DNA of 64,000 nt from Saksenaea vasiformis B4078 (GCA_000697055.1 JNDT01001975.1:1-64000), one strand, 5' to 3'; shown: positions 34,901 through 47,082, counted from the first letter of the stretch. Notes: generated by a model from the letters alone, not told the origin. Made by a program: numbers and translations.

Positions 34901-36834
34901 ATTGCAGCCATTTCCGGTGTTGCCACTGTTGTCAGTGTTTCCATTGTTATCGCCAGTGTTTCCGTTGTTGTCACCAGCATTGCCGTTGTTCTCGCCAGCA
35001 TTGCCATTGTTGTCACCAGCATTGCCGTTGTTCTCGCCAGCATTGCCATTGTTGTCGCCAGCATTGCCATTGTTGTCACCAGCATTGCCATTGTTGTCGC
35101 CAGCATTGCCGTTGTTATCACCAGTGTTGCCATTGTTGTCACCAGTGTTACCGTTGTTGTCGCCAGTATTGCCATTGTTATCACCACTGTTGCCATTACT
35201 GTTGCCATTACACTGGTCATTCTTGTGTGCGTTGTACCAGTTGCAAGCGTCTGCGAACTCCTTGCCAAAGGCATCTTGTTGATCCTTGGAGCACGAGACC
35301 ATACAGATACCGGCTTGCGTCATGAAGGTCATGTAGGAATCGGTGCCTCTTTCACATTGGTAGCTAAGTGACTTGATGAAATTTGGAGAGGAAGGATCGT
35401 TGGTCCATTCACTGTACAGCTCAGTACCAGCTTTCTATGAGATTATTAGCAAACGAATTATTAGTCGAATAAATGTCTTACCTTATTGCAGCTAGCAATA
35501 CAGTCACCGGCAGAAGGGACAGAGTAAGTGGGATTGCATCCATTTCCGGAATTGCTAGAACCGTTGTTCTCACCGTTGGTTTCATTGTTGTCACCAGCGT
35601 TGCCATTGTTTTCGCCTGCGTTACCATTGCTTTCGCCTGCGTTGCCATTGTTTTCACCAGCATTGCCGTTGTTCTCGCCAGCATTGCCATTGTTGTCGCC
35701 AGTGTTGCCATTGTTTTCACCAGCATTGCCATTGTTTTCACCAGCATTGCCGTTGTTTTCACCAGCATTGCCATTGTTTTCACCAGCGTTGCCATTGTTT
35801 TCACCAGCATTGCCGTTGTTCTCGCCAGCATTGCCATTGTTGTCGCCAGTGTTGCCATTGTTTTCACCAGCATCGCCATTGTTTTCACCAGCATTGCCAT
35901 TGTTTTCACCAGCATTGCCGTTGTTCTCGCCAGCATTGCCATTGTTGTCGCCAGCATTGCCATTGTTTTCACCAGCATTGCCATTGTTGTCGCCAGCATT
36001 GCCGTTGTTTTCACCAGCGCTGCCATTGTTCTCGCCAGCGTTGCCATTGTTTTCACCAGCATTGCCGTTGTTCTCGCCAGCATTGCCATTGTTGTCGCCA
36101 GTGTTGCCATTGTTTTCACCAGCATCGCCATTGTTTTCACCAGCATTGCCATTGTTTTCACCAGCATTGCCGTTGTTCTCGCCAGCATTGCCATTGTTGT
36201 CGCCAGCATTGCCATTGTTTTCACCAGCATTGCCATTGTTGTCGCCAGCATTGCCGTTGTTTTCACCAGCGCTGCCATTGTTCTCGCCAGCGTTGCCATT
36301 GTTTTCACCAGCATTGCCATTGTTGTCGCCAGCATTGCCGTTGTTGTCGCCAGCATTGCCGTTGTTGTCGCCAGCATTGCCGTTGTTGTCGCCAGCATTG
36401 CCGTTGTTTTCATCAGTAGGGCCGGTGGCTGAACCATTGCATTGGTCATTCTTGTGTTCATTGTACCAGTTGCATGCATCCGAGAATTCCTTGCCAAAGC
36501 CATCTTGCTGGTCCTTTGAGCATGACACCATGCAGATACCAGCTTGCGTCATGAAGGTCATGTAGGAGGGTGTACCTCTTTCACATTGGTAGCTAAGGGA
36601 CTTGATAAAGTTTGGTGAAGCAGGATCATTGGTCCAGTCACTATATAGCTCTGTTCCCGCTTTCTGTATATATGATATTTAGTTATGAGGACCACCTATA
36701 CGCATGAACATTACCCTGTTGCAGTTCGCAATGCAATCCCCGGCCGAGGGAACGGTGTACGTGGGGTTACAGCTGGTCTCTGCGGAAACAATAGAACCAA
36801 GTGCTAAGGTACTAATGAGTGCGAGAGAATACAT
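31988..36834 (-). CDS. giant modular GPI-anchored eight-cysteine protein, built from duplicated exons
   Basis: Eight exons, all a multiple of three and all joined in phase 0: 36834-36715, 36663-35482, 35434-34850, 34787-34185, 34137-33529, 33482-33015, 32968-32477 and 32425-31988; 1498 residues. Exon 1 gives a signal peptide and the first half of a cysteine domain. Each of exons 2-7 gives a second half (starting KAGTELYS, with five cysteines), a low-complexity linker, and the first half of the next domain ([13 protein letters not shown]...CNK). Exon 8 closes the seventh domain and ends in a GPI signal ([20 protein letters not shown] plus tail). Linkers are (E/D)NNGNAG-type in exons 2-4 and [13 protein letters not shown] in exons 5-7. 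Introns 5 and 6 have GC donors (GCAAGT). It is likely a wall or surface protein, perhaps adhesive; function unknown. Confidence 0.88.
35482..36435 (-). repeat. 21-bp coding minisatellite with 252-bp higher-order repeat
   Basis: Exon 2 of the large GPI gene encodes dozens of seven-residue units ENNGNAG. Variant units (SAG, DAG, NTG) recur in the same order 12 units apart; for example the GCGCTGCC variant occurs at about 36016 and 36268. That spacing of 252 bp shows that whole blocks were duplicated. Confidence 0.8.
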
Positions 36835-37026
36835 GTCTGTAAAACTCGACGAAGGAAAATGCCGCCCTCGACACGACTTGAATTTAAAGGCTACGGGCTT
36901 ATGTAATTTTTTATGTGAGCGAGGCCCAGATCGGCTGATGAATGGAATGATCCAGCGTTCTTTCGGGATCAGCGATGTGTTACACTGTGTGTTACTGCAA
37001 GTCTTTCTCTGGACGTTACACGGCGT

Positions 37027-37034
37027 TTATCTGA
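37027..37034 (-). promoter_or_regulatory. GATA-type site upstream of the large GPI gene
   Basis: In the gene's sense the sequence reads TTACAAGAAAGGATCAGATA. The paralogue at 42655 has almost the same string at the same relative place (42797-42820). The core TCAGATAA is shared by all three paralogues. Confidence 0.4.
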
Positions 37035-37392
37035 TCCTTTCTTGTAACTCAACCTTTCGCATGAGGAGAGGAGAAACTGATCACAATGACGGTTGTATCC
37101 GTGTATATTTAAAAGGGCGGATTGAACACGCAAAAAATGCATGCTGTCGATCGTTGAGACGTTCTACTGATGATGATCTACCGTTAGAGATCTACCGTCT
37201 TTATGTCTTCTTTCACATGTTTTGTTAAGCTTAATTTCTGGCATGACTGTAACGTTTTCAATAAAAGCACAAAACTCTAAGTAGTACTACAGTTACAAAT
37301 TGTTGCTAGGAATAGACTTCTCGACTACGAAAATCGACTTCCTATTATTAGGTCGTGTTTGCCAGTTTAAAATCGGGATCTTGTCAGCCGTC

Positions 37393-37930
37393 TCCTTCGT
37401 CGCTTAAACCAGAAATAAGGATTTCCCACCGTAGCATGGAAAGAAACCAAGGTTTTGTCGTACAAAAGTTAGAAAGGTCGATGCTGCAATATTAGGGTCC
37501 CAGGTTACACGTCAAAGAAGGTCAGGAAAAAAGAAAAAGAACAAGCCATCAAAAGTTATCTGATCTAACGTGTTCAATCCCAGCAATACCGATCAAAACT
37601 CCTCTGTACAGCTAACATCACACTTCAGGATGCTGCGGGAAGCAAGTCGGAAAACAACCAATTTTAAGTCTCTTAACGAGATTGTACATCACAATTGAAA
37701 ATACAATGTGTTCCAAATTTTATACCCATGGTCTAGTACTTATTCACATATAGTTTCGTTAACTGTCGCGAGAGACATACAAATAATGAGCAGTAAGATA
37801 GAAAGAACATTGAGATATTCAACTGCAGATTGCGGAGTTCACGTAATTGCATGGAGCCTTGTTGCCTCACGTTGTGTAATGTACCTTAGGTCACGATCGT
37901 TGAAGTCCGTGGTTCGGTCATAATAAATAC
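37393..37930. repeat. segmental duplication block, left copy
   Basis: Matches 43261-43780 with indels over its length. Examples are AGCATGGAAAGAAACCAAGG vs AGCATGAAAAAGGAAGTCAA, GATTTGTCGTACAAAAG-type, AATACCGATCAAAACTCCTC, and TGTGTAATGTACCT. Both copies lie upstream of an eight-cysteine gene on the - strand, so gene and upstream DNA were copied together. Confidence 0.7.
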
Positions 37931-40900
37931 GCAATGCGAGATATTTGGTATTAGCTCGTCGGATATGTTGGGCTCGTCAATATCTCCGTTAGTCTAACGG
38001 AATTGTGTTTGTCGGGCCAGCTGGCTGAAAACTAACCCTGTATTTACATGGTGCTGTTAGAACCACTAGTCGGATGATACTCCTCAGTCGTTCGGTGTCC
38101 TGCGAATCCCGCGGGGCCAATCGGCTGTCCTACTCGTTTTCCAAATTTCTGTATTGTCATACTTGCTTTTGATATCCGCTGACGCAAACATTTCTATTGG
38201 GATCGAATAGGATTTTGTATTCCTTCATCGGAGATCTCCTTGCAAGTCCAGAAGACCGAGGTCGGCCCACTGAGACACAAATGGTATGTTGCCACTCCGT
38301 ATCGTGTTGCAGCATTTGAGATGATCTTCCGGAAGGCATATAATTATTCCGAAATTTATGAACACCCTTCAAAGATCTTCGATAATTCCGGAGTAAAGGA
38401 AGGATACTAAACAATTTCTACATCTAAAGTGTTATACGAGATTGATAAGAGGCTGTAGTCTTAGTATAACAAGAATAAATGTTAAGGATTCTGCCAATAG
38501 CATGTATATATTCAAAGTGGTAACTTCATCTAATATATAATATCTTCACTCAACTTGTTCTGTTTTAGTATTAGAATTGACTAGAATAGTCGGTATTATT
38601 TCTATGTTATCATAGATGATTGATGATTGCTTATAACATATTTTTTTGATGTCGTGCTATAGCTACGCTATCAAATTCTATAGTATTAGCGTAAAATGTA
38701 TGCCCACCTGGGATGAGGTCTGGATCAAACGCCTGCCACGAGCAATTGCACCTGTGATTCGTGATCACTTGATTTTGACAGACGTAACCCATCTAAGCTT
38801 GTTCGGTTATTGAAAATTAACCGTTTTCTTATCGATCCAGCGCATGTGATTGATGTTCTCCCTCTAACGGCTATTAGGGAATCTTTGTGCTATCTGTGAA
38901 AGTTACTGGTAAAGCTGTAGTCCTATCTAATAGGATTGTGCATATTGTTGTGGACATACTTATGAAAGGACCATCACTCATATTAAGCTTCACTTGGGAG
39001 CTTTCTTTTTTATCGAAACATTTCTAACAACGTTTTTCACTGTAAGTACTCTATTCCTGTGAGACAGACCGATTTTCGGTCTTCAACGAAACACGGGCAA
39101 ATCAGGCTATTTGGTAAAAATCTCAAACGGCTTGCCTTTGGAAACATTAGTAATTACTAATGATAAGTATGCGGTAAATAAATATGGTTCCTGTTCCAGG
39201 CCTTGCATGCTACTGGTTACTACAAATTCAAATAGTCCTTTTGTAGACGAAAAGAAAGGTGATATTTACGTCCGTAAGTCATTTCCACTCTATATACATA
39301 ATCAGCCGACCTTTCTTCAGTTTGGTGACCGTGAGACGTTCCAAAGCCATGTGAGTCAGAAATTCTTTTCTGCTTATTGGGAAGCCATAGTGTAATACGT
39401 AAACATTTTTGCGATATACCAGAAAATTGCTAGAAACTTGGACCTAGAGGTCCAAACCGTCATAACACTTAAGTGCTAAGAAATAAATTTAGAGTCCAAG
39501 GACAGACATGGACCATAACCATTATGCACGTACGTAATCGATAGCAGAGTAACACTTTGTCAGGTTAATATAAAACACTTATTTTGCTATTTAGTTTTGC
39601 TTGTGATATAGACGTTACGTTGCCTCGTTGCCAATCTACGGATATATTCTTTCAATCAAGATCCGACATATGTTTGCGCGCTGCTCCGATACAAAAATGT
39701 GTGTATATTCGTCGCTTTCGTTTATTTTCTGCGATCATTGCTAAAGGCCATTCTTTACTACAGGGTTAAATGGCTCCTAGTTGTATTGTTGAACAGTATC
39801 TCTTCCCTAGATCGAATTACTAACACCATCTCATTGGCTTGTTTCTAATACATTTGCTATTTCATAGGATAGTCATCGTTGATCGGCTTTGAAATAAACT
39901 CAATAAGACACCTAATGACCTTTCCTTTCACATCATCTACCGTGAAGGATATATTAACGGCTCTACAAATTTGTTTCCTTGACTCGATAGCTGTCGCGGG
40001 TTTCCGGACATAGGGATTGGCAGCGTAGTTGCTTTTATGGGAAACTTGCCTTTTTATTCCGTTTCCTTCTTCTTGTGTTTCCTAAGAGCGATTTCTCGTA
40101 CGCTCTCTTAGCTTGCAGCTTGTACGACCTAACATCTTCAGCTGCGGGAGGGCAACTTCACAGTCAGATGACGGCAGTTCTCCGATGGAGTGTCCGACAG
40201 TGCTGCAGAGCGATTACGCGGCCGACAAGGAATTGTAACATTCGAAGGTTTCAGACATTGTAAACACGTGGTAGTCAGCCTATCCGAAAACAGACTGCCG
40301 CCTTCCGTTTTAAAATGTCTACTAAGTTGGTTGTTTTTATATTTTGCCGCAATGCAACTTAGCGTTCTATCAGCCCAGTCTTTGCGAGTTATGACGCAAT
40401 TCCTGGCGTAAAGTCCCTGTGTCTTTGTGTGGAAGCTAACGTTTGGTATTAAGCAACTCAATTGCTACCAATCACCGTTCGTTCTACCGATCGCTTGACC
40501 AGACGGGAGTGATCATTCTAATGAGAATTGAACGTATAACGGTTAGATTTTCATTTGTGATCCCTTGATACTGCTTCCTTTTATGAGACCTCTCCGGACT
40601 ACAATGTCATATGCCAGCAAACTGAGTATATTCATCATCAGTAATGTACCAACATATAGAGTACTAGCAAAAGCACACCTTTATTATTATTATTATTATT
40701 CTAACGCTATTGCTAAACAGCGCAACATGGTAGATCTTGATGGCTTTTGTTTGATTGTTGTATTTATTCTCAACTCTATTTTCGCTTTGTTAGACAATTT
40801 CACGTTTGTAATCCTCTAGCTTCTGCGAATTGTGTTGTTACAATTAGCCCCTTCTTACCGCATGTAATATACATTAGATGCTCTGTTTCTTGCATTGCTA

Positions 40901-42256
40901 CACGGCAATCTACCATTTGCTTGTAATCATAGACTCCTCCATTAGCGGTGCGCATTACATATAATTCTTGAGATTGCCCTTGGGCTATATTGGCAGGTCC
41001 AAGTGCTTTCTCCAGTTAATGTTAGTTAGCTCCTGAACTTCAGCATGCTGGTTTTGATCCATTGTACAAATCTTGTATATAAAAGAACACTATGGATATC
41101 TCTTAGTATACTATTCAGTACGCTTATCAAGGACTAGCATCTACATTTTCTTAGCAAACGAATCAAGATTATCATCTCTTGCCAAAAAAAAAAGACGGTA
41201 GAAAGGTATTTATGCAGTAGACAGATATCCGTTAAGTTGCAATGGCTCTGACTCCCTGTGGTATAGGAGATAAAGCTGGACTGAAGTTAATAAGATTGCT
41301 TGCCATCAGTATCAATGCTTTCAGTTGGATAGGCAATTGATGTCATTCCCGTTAAAGCGTTTGGAACATCGAGATGTAAGAAGCCACCAACATGCAGATT
41401 AGTATTTATGTTTTGGACGATCTGTTCTCATTTGGATGACAGATACAGTTTTATTTCTGCTGTGATCTTCTTCTTTCCAGCAGAGTGTGATAAGTGCGTT
41501 AGCAAATATTTGAATAAGTTCACACGGTTGTTGGCAAGCTCTTTATGGCGAGTTTTTTTGGTGGGTAGCAATAATGTCTAAATCTTTGGTAGGAATGACA
41601 TTGTAACGTCCATTGCATCAAATTCCGAAGACAGACCTGTGTTTCATAACGTTAATACATGACAAGCTATCCCAATAAATTCGATTTGAGTCTTTTCCTT
41701 TACGCTTATGAGATTAATTCAGGAAAACACAGTGAAATATTAATAACAATAAGCCTAAATAAATGACTCAACCAAGACTTGATGAACGAACTGTCAAGTT
41801 GTTCTTGGGATATCGATCCGCAGAGTTATTATGTTTCCGGTAGTAGCAACGCCTTGTTGCATTATGTCCATGGCCCACAACAAATTACGTTGCGGATGTG
41901 ACATATTTAAAAAATATATTCGGTTTAGTACGATCTCCTAATAACGTTATACCTATTTGCATCCACCACAGATCATCATTCGCTTCATGATATCATGGTT
42001 CATGCATTGGACAAATCGCTTGTCCATTTATAACTCGCCAATACATCTATATTCCAATGACACAACGTATTTATATACATCAGTGCGTAACCAACACCGC
42101 AAATGACATAGTGTATGTCAATATCAGGTTGATATATCCCACACATCAATGTAGCAACGACACAAAAACATAGAGACGGGGCATATGTATTGTAGAAAAG
42201 GGTAATTAAAATTTATTAAGTGTAATTACTCTGCGTATCGCTCATCCCTATTCGAT

Positions 42257-42655
42257 CTAGCACTTGTCGTTCTTGTGTTGACCGTACCACTTGCAGGCAT
42301 CGGCGAACTCCTTGCCAAAACCGTCCTGTTGGTCCTTGGAGCATCCGACCATGCAGATACCAGCCTTGGTCATGAAGGTTCTGTACAAGTCGGTACCTCT
42401 TTCGCACTGGTAGCTAAGGGACTTGATGAACTCTGGAGAGGTGGGATCGTTGGTCCAGTTGTTGTACATTTCTAAACCAGCTTTCTACAATGCAAATCAT
42501 TAGTAAAGAGGACTATTATTCAGCAATTGCCTTACCTTGTTGCAGTTAGCAATGCAATCACCAGCGGAGGGGACGTTGTAAGTAGGGTTGCAGTTAGATG
42601 CAGCAGAGACAACGGAGCCAAGAGCCAAGGTAGCAATAAGAGCGAAAGAGCGCAT
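42257..42655 (-). CDS. small secreted eight-cysteine protein
   Basis: Exons 42655-42536 and 42484-42257, 115 residues. Signal peptide MRSFALIATLALGSVVSA, then exactly one eight-cysteine domain (CNPTYNVPSAGDC...C, intron, QC...IC...GC...AC...KC) and a stop right after the last cysteine. There is no stalk and no GPI signal, so it should be released to the medium. The intron position and phase equal those of its two paralogues at 28741 and 31988-36834. This is the minimal form of the domain and gives its boundaries. Function unknown. Confidence 0.85.
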
Positions 42656-42796
42656 GTTTGTAGAGATTGATTTGAAAGACTCAACCTTCAAGCAACTTGC
42701 ATTTAAATACATGAGCGCTTGTTTAACTTTTATCCGATTGTAACCCAGATCTGTCAACCCCGCGCGTTTCACGATCAGCAGCACGTAGTACCAGGT

Positions 42797-42804
42797 TTAT
42801 CTGA
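42797..42804 (-). promoter_or_regulatory. GATA-type site upstream of the small eight-cysteine gene
   Basis: TTATCTGA on the + strand, TCAGATAA in the gene's sense, about 140 bp before the ATG, within a stretch shared with the upstream region of the large paralogue. Confidence 0.4.
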
Positions 42805-43260
42805 TCTTTTCTTGTAATCAGATTCTCAGAGAAACTAGAGCCGAAAAGAGAAGAAAAAACAAGGACAATGATCAATATTCATTTTTGTATAGTTGTTGTT
42901 TTATAAACGTATAATTTCTCTGAAAATGCGGATGTTTTGCTACCGTGCATCTAATAGCATAGGACCAATACGCTGCGGGAAATGTCCGACGGGTTTCCAA
43001 CGAAGCAGGCGAATGCATCCAACAATTCCTCGGGGATCATATAGCAGTAGATCTGAAAACATCAGGAGTTATCGTGTAATAGCTTGCCGTTCTTTTCATG
43101 TCGTATCCAATTGCCTCTCTGCAATCCCTCAAAAGAAGCACATAGTACATTTCCTGCTGCAGTTGTGCATTCCTAAAATGAGAGGAGTTTCTGCTGTGAA
43201 AATGTACACCTCAATCAGCTGAATTTTTGTAAATTTAATATCAGAACCATAGTCACTTAC

Positions 43261-43780
43261 TTCCTTCGTTGCGCGAACCGAGATAAGGGTCTCCTACCAC
43301 AGCATGAAAAAGGAAGTCAAGGATTTGTCGTACAAAAGCCATAGGCAACATTAGGGGAGCCGGTTACACATCAAAGAAGTTTAAGAAGATACAGAACAGG
43401 CCATGAAAAAGTTATCTGATCTAACTGGTTCGATTCCAACAATACCGATCAAAACTCCTCTGTGCAGCTAAAACCATGTCTCTGGAAACTCGCGGGAAAC
43501 ATGTTGCGAAACAATCGAATATCAAGGCAATCGGAATAAATCGCAGGTATGAGCTAAATACAGCAACTTGTTCTCTGTTTCCAAGAGTTCAATGGAAATT
43601 TACAGGTAGCGTTACTAGTAAGATACATACGAATAAATTTAATAAGCAAAAGGTACGGCAGATAGAGGTATTCAACTGCAGATTCGGAGTTCATGCGATT
43701 GCATGGAGCCTTGCTCCTTGCTGTGTAATGTACCTCAGGTCACAAGCATAGAAGTCCGTGTTTCGGTCGTAATGGAAAAT
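43261..43780. repeat. segmental duplication block, right copy
   Basis: Partner of 37393-37930. It lies about 600 bp upstream of the small eight-cysteine gene; the left copy lies at a similar distance from its own gene. Confidence 0.7.
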
Positions 43781-43905
43781 ACGTGTGAAAAATATGGTAT
43801 CGATACATCTGAAGCGATTCGCCTTATGATACAGCGTTCAATGAAGAGACTGTATCAGATTTTCTAGTTAGATGCGAATCTTGTATCTGAATCGTGTCTC
43901 TAGAA

Positions 43906-44177
43906 CTACGCGTCAAGTGATACACTTTCAACCGTTTCTAGCGTCCTGTGGACTGCACGGAAGATATCGGCTACACTATCTGCTATTGAAATTTCCGCAT
44001 CGTCGTACTTTGCTTTCATTTCCGCCAACATCAGCGTTTTCATTTTGACTAAATGGAGTTTTGTATTCCCTAAACTAAATTCAGTATCCATATAGTTGGG
44101 AACATGTGTTGGCACATTTCATATTCAAGCAATTGCTTACCAATGTAGTCGTATGGGGAAAAACAATAAAATGTCAT
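43906..44177 (-). CDS. small hypothetical protein, two exons
   Basis: Exons 44177-44141 and 44069-43906, 66 residues. Starts MTFYCFSPYDYIG and continues as a helical, coiled-coil-like stretch (NTKLHLVKMKTLMLAEMKAK). The 71-bp intron has a GTAAGC donor and a TTTAG acceptor. It could be a complete small subunit of a larger complex or the last exons of a longer gene. I do not recognise it. An alternative start inside the intron at 44088 is possible. Confidence 0.4.
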
Positions 44178-46358
44178 GAGAGAAACTTTTCTTTACTAAG
44201 GATCGACTTTGTTACGAGCTTTCAGGAAAATCCTTGATGTAGAAAATTGAACTGACGTGACTCACACCGTTAGAAAAGATGCGAGACCTGCACCTAGTGA
44301 ACATGAACAACCAGCTATTCCTCTCACTTTGGATAGGTGTGCAATAGCGGTTTGTTACTAATGTTGCCCACGTTTGGTATTAATTGGCAGTGAAAAAGGA
44401 AAGTTGGACTCTATACTAGGCCGCATGCCAGGAATTCAGTTTATGATCGCAGACACAATAAGTGCGTATTGACTTCAAACGTATTTTGGTCTAAAACAAT
44501 TTTGTTTATACCAATTCGATATATCCTTGTATATTTGTCTACGGTGCTGAGCCATTTATAATCACAATAATAGTTTTGGGTCCTTTCAGAATCACGAGAA
44601 GTAATTGAAAAGTGGAGCAATTCCACTAAGTTAAGTCACCAACACCTGCATACAGGAATCGCAGCGTTCCTTTTTTCTTTTTGGGTCTATACTCTTATTT
44701 CTCGCTAATCAATTTACTATATACGCCGTACTTAAAAGTGCCATGAAACAGCAAGAAGCTACTTGCAACGTTGCGATGCGAGACGTGCAGTGTCAAGAAT
44801 ATGGTCAGTATGATCGAAAGCTCCGAGAATACAGTTCAAGGTAACGAAACAAATCTCTGTATTACCAAAGGCTACAACTTTTAAGAGTCAAATTAAATAA
44901 AAACCCGCAAGAAGTCAATGAAAGTACACCAGGCCGGGCAATTTTCCAATAAATACCCAAAAACCAGAAAGATTATTGTCCACTGTATCCCGTCTGATCG
45001 AAAGATCACAATTTTCCACCGCGATAATATTCTTGCAGTCCAAGTATTTTTAGTTAAAATCACTCAAATAGAGATGCCGCTTGCGTAGGTCTTAGGACAA
45101 TTTATTCAATGGCAGTTGCTTTGTTGCTGATTACTCTTCCAAAGAAGTAGCTCTTGATCTCTATGAAAATTTGTTCATTCCCGCCACGTTATGCATCGCG
45201 TTGGTTATGGCTAGGCGCCTTCAAACAGAACTGACGTTTGCAAAATCAAAATACGCTATTGTGAGAGGTCGATGTCATATCTACGATGCTTATGTTCGGC
45301 ATCACTGTGATACGAACACTGCCACCTTTAATGAAGCTCCTTTACGGATGGCTTACCCGTATATAGCCGACTAACTGTGTTTTCCACAAATCAATGGCCG
45401 GCGCACTATTTTTATCTAAAGCGTGGAGTGAAGCTTTAAGTCCGGAAATTTTATTGTCTGTGCGAGAACAGGAACAGGAACAGGAGCAGGACAAATTTTT
45501 ACTAGCTGTCTTCATAAATGAGCAGGAAGCACATCTGACGAAGTAATTGCATATCAAGACGCGAACAGTTAATGCCTTTCACGATATCCCTGGCTACCAT
45601 AGTCGGTATCTCTGTAATGTAATCGGCATGTTCTGCAATCTAGCCTGATTAGCTTCGGCTTTCTGCAGCTACAGACTCATTAACGGACAGCATGCTAGAA
45701 TTGAGCTCCAGCTGGCGCCAGCCGCCTTGCCAAACTGAACGCAGTTCTCTCTCGAAAGTTTGGTATTGGAATCTAGAAGGATACCATGCCTAATAACTGG
45801 ACTATCACGATGTTCTGCTTCAATATCACGTCCCACAACCAAAACACTCCGCATCGTTTGAGAAGCTGAAGATAGAACCGTAATTTTTGGCTGTCTGAAC
45901 TATTTCAAGCATATCATTCACCGTGGGAAATACCTCCTGAGATAGACATACAGTAGACTTCGGCAGTCAGAATTCTCCAGAATGAGAATACACGTTCAGT
46001 ATGTTCTATCACTCTTTAGTCTGCAAATTCTCTGCTGTGTTCGTCTTAGCTGCAATTGCTTCCTAGTCACGTCAACCGCTTTGGGAGCGATACTGACCGC
46101 TGCAGATGGAGAATAGACATTTGAAGAACGAGTGGATCTAAATCCGCGTGAAGTAGCGGTTTCAATTGACAGTATGACAAGAGTTCATGGTACAATCACG
46201 CACATTGATGTCATACGTACTACGGTAAACAAAGTCCGAAGAAAGAAGTAAGAGCACGAAGGCTCAATCTGATGCCATGCTATACTTTGCCGCATGGTAC
46301 AAGAGCGATTAGTTTATGACATGCTCTCTTTAATATATGGTAATTGATTACAGGAAAA
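44178..46358. other. mostly empty, two weak small ORFs
   Basis: A spliceable pair at 44743-44840 and 44886-44952 (+) would give 54 residues starting MKQQEATCNVAMRDVQ. A 50-residue frame at 45394-45546 (+) contains an EQEQEQEQ run. Neither has a recognisable domain and either may be an exon of an unseen gene. Confidence 0.3.
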
Positions 46359-46808
46359 TTATGAAGCTTTACAGGATAAACAAAATGCTTGTTCGATAGA
46401 TGTTGAATAACTAATAAAATTTTTAGCTGGGTTCAAAGCTTCGAATTACTTACTCGACGATAGAACATGTGCTGCAATACATGCACTGGCAAACAACGCA
46501 CAACTGAATACAATCTCCACAGACATTATGCTCGCAAAAAGTACATTTTTCGACAGCCTTTTCAAAATTGCATCGGTGGCATGCGTTATGGCGATTTCCG
46601 GGATGGTGCGTCTCAGTGGGTTGCTGTGGTATGTTCTTTTGCGCTTGCATGAGTCGCCTGAAGGTTTGTTGCGCTACATGCCATGAGATCAATCTGGAAA
46701 GGGACACGCTGTCATTTTACCATAATACTCCTTCATTGAGGTATCTTGCTTTGATTTTTGTCGTAACACATTCACGAATTCACCATCATCACGACGCCTC
46801 TTCGACAT
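46359..46808 (-). CDS. Siva-like cysteine-rich zinc protein
   Basis: Exons 46808-46721, 46673-46454 and 46410-46359, 119 residues. The basic N-terminus (MSKRRRDDGEFVNVLRQK) is followed by a C-terminal cluster of closely spaced cysteines: CHRCNFEKAVEKCTFCEHNV, then CGDCIQLCVVCQCMYCSTC, then VDYSTSIEQAFCLSCKAS. Both the CxxC spacing and the last exon match the animal apoptosis regulator Siva, whose C-terminus binds zinc. The 43-bp last intron must be removed to obtain the final CxxC; without it the protein stops early. It is 275 bp downstream of POL3 on the same strand. Its role in a fungus is unknown. Confidence 0.75.
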
Positions 46809-47082
46809 GACGGCAAAAAAGGTACAAAATTGACACCTGAGACTGTCACTTTTCGCCTACCAGTGAAAAGGGGGCAGATGTCCCATACGCGCTAACCGGA
46901 TGTCTCCTCACATGTTGAAGATAATTCAAGGGCATACTATTCATCTGCGCATCCGATCGTTAACTAACTCTAATTCACAGCAAGGATTCAAGGGCGCTAT
47001 GGCATATCTTGCAGCGTATCTGATCCAGAGACAAGTGATAGTATAGATGCAACATTTTTTTATTATGACAGTGTTATGATTT

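Larger units (their letters stand above)
36835..42256. other. gene-poor 5.4 kb between paralogues
   Basis: Contains the promoter side of the large GPI gene and a block (37393-37930) duplicated at 43261-43780. It also has a short (TTA)n microsatellite (about 40680-40700). Open frames at 39111-39395 (+) and 40138-40461 (-) lack recognisable domains. No gene can be supported. Confidence 0.5.

Noticed and set aside
32481..36565. Long Pro/Leu- and Val/Ile/Ala-rich open frames on the + strand, and alternative - strand frames
   Set aside because: They are shadows of the low-complexity linkers of the large GPI gene; the repeat units are open in several frames.
43424..43436. tRNA gene suggested by a T-loop-like GGTTCGATTCC
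   Set aside because: No acceptor stem, D-arm or anticodon arm can be placed around it; the paralogous block at 37570 has lost the motif.
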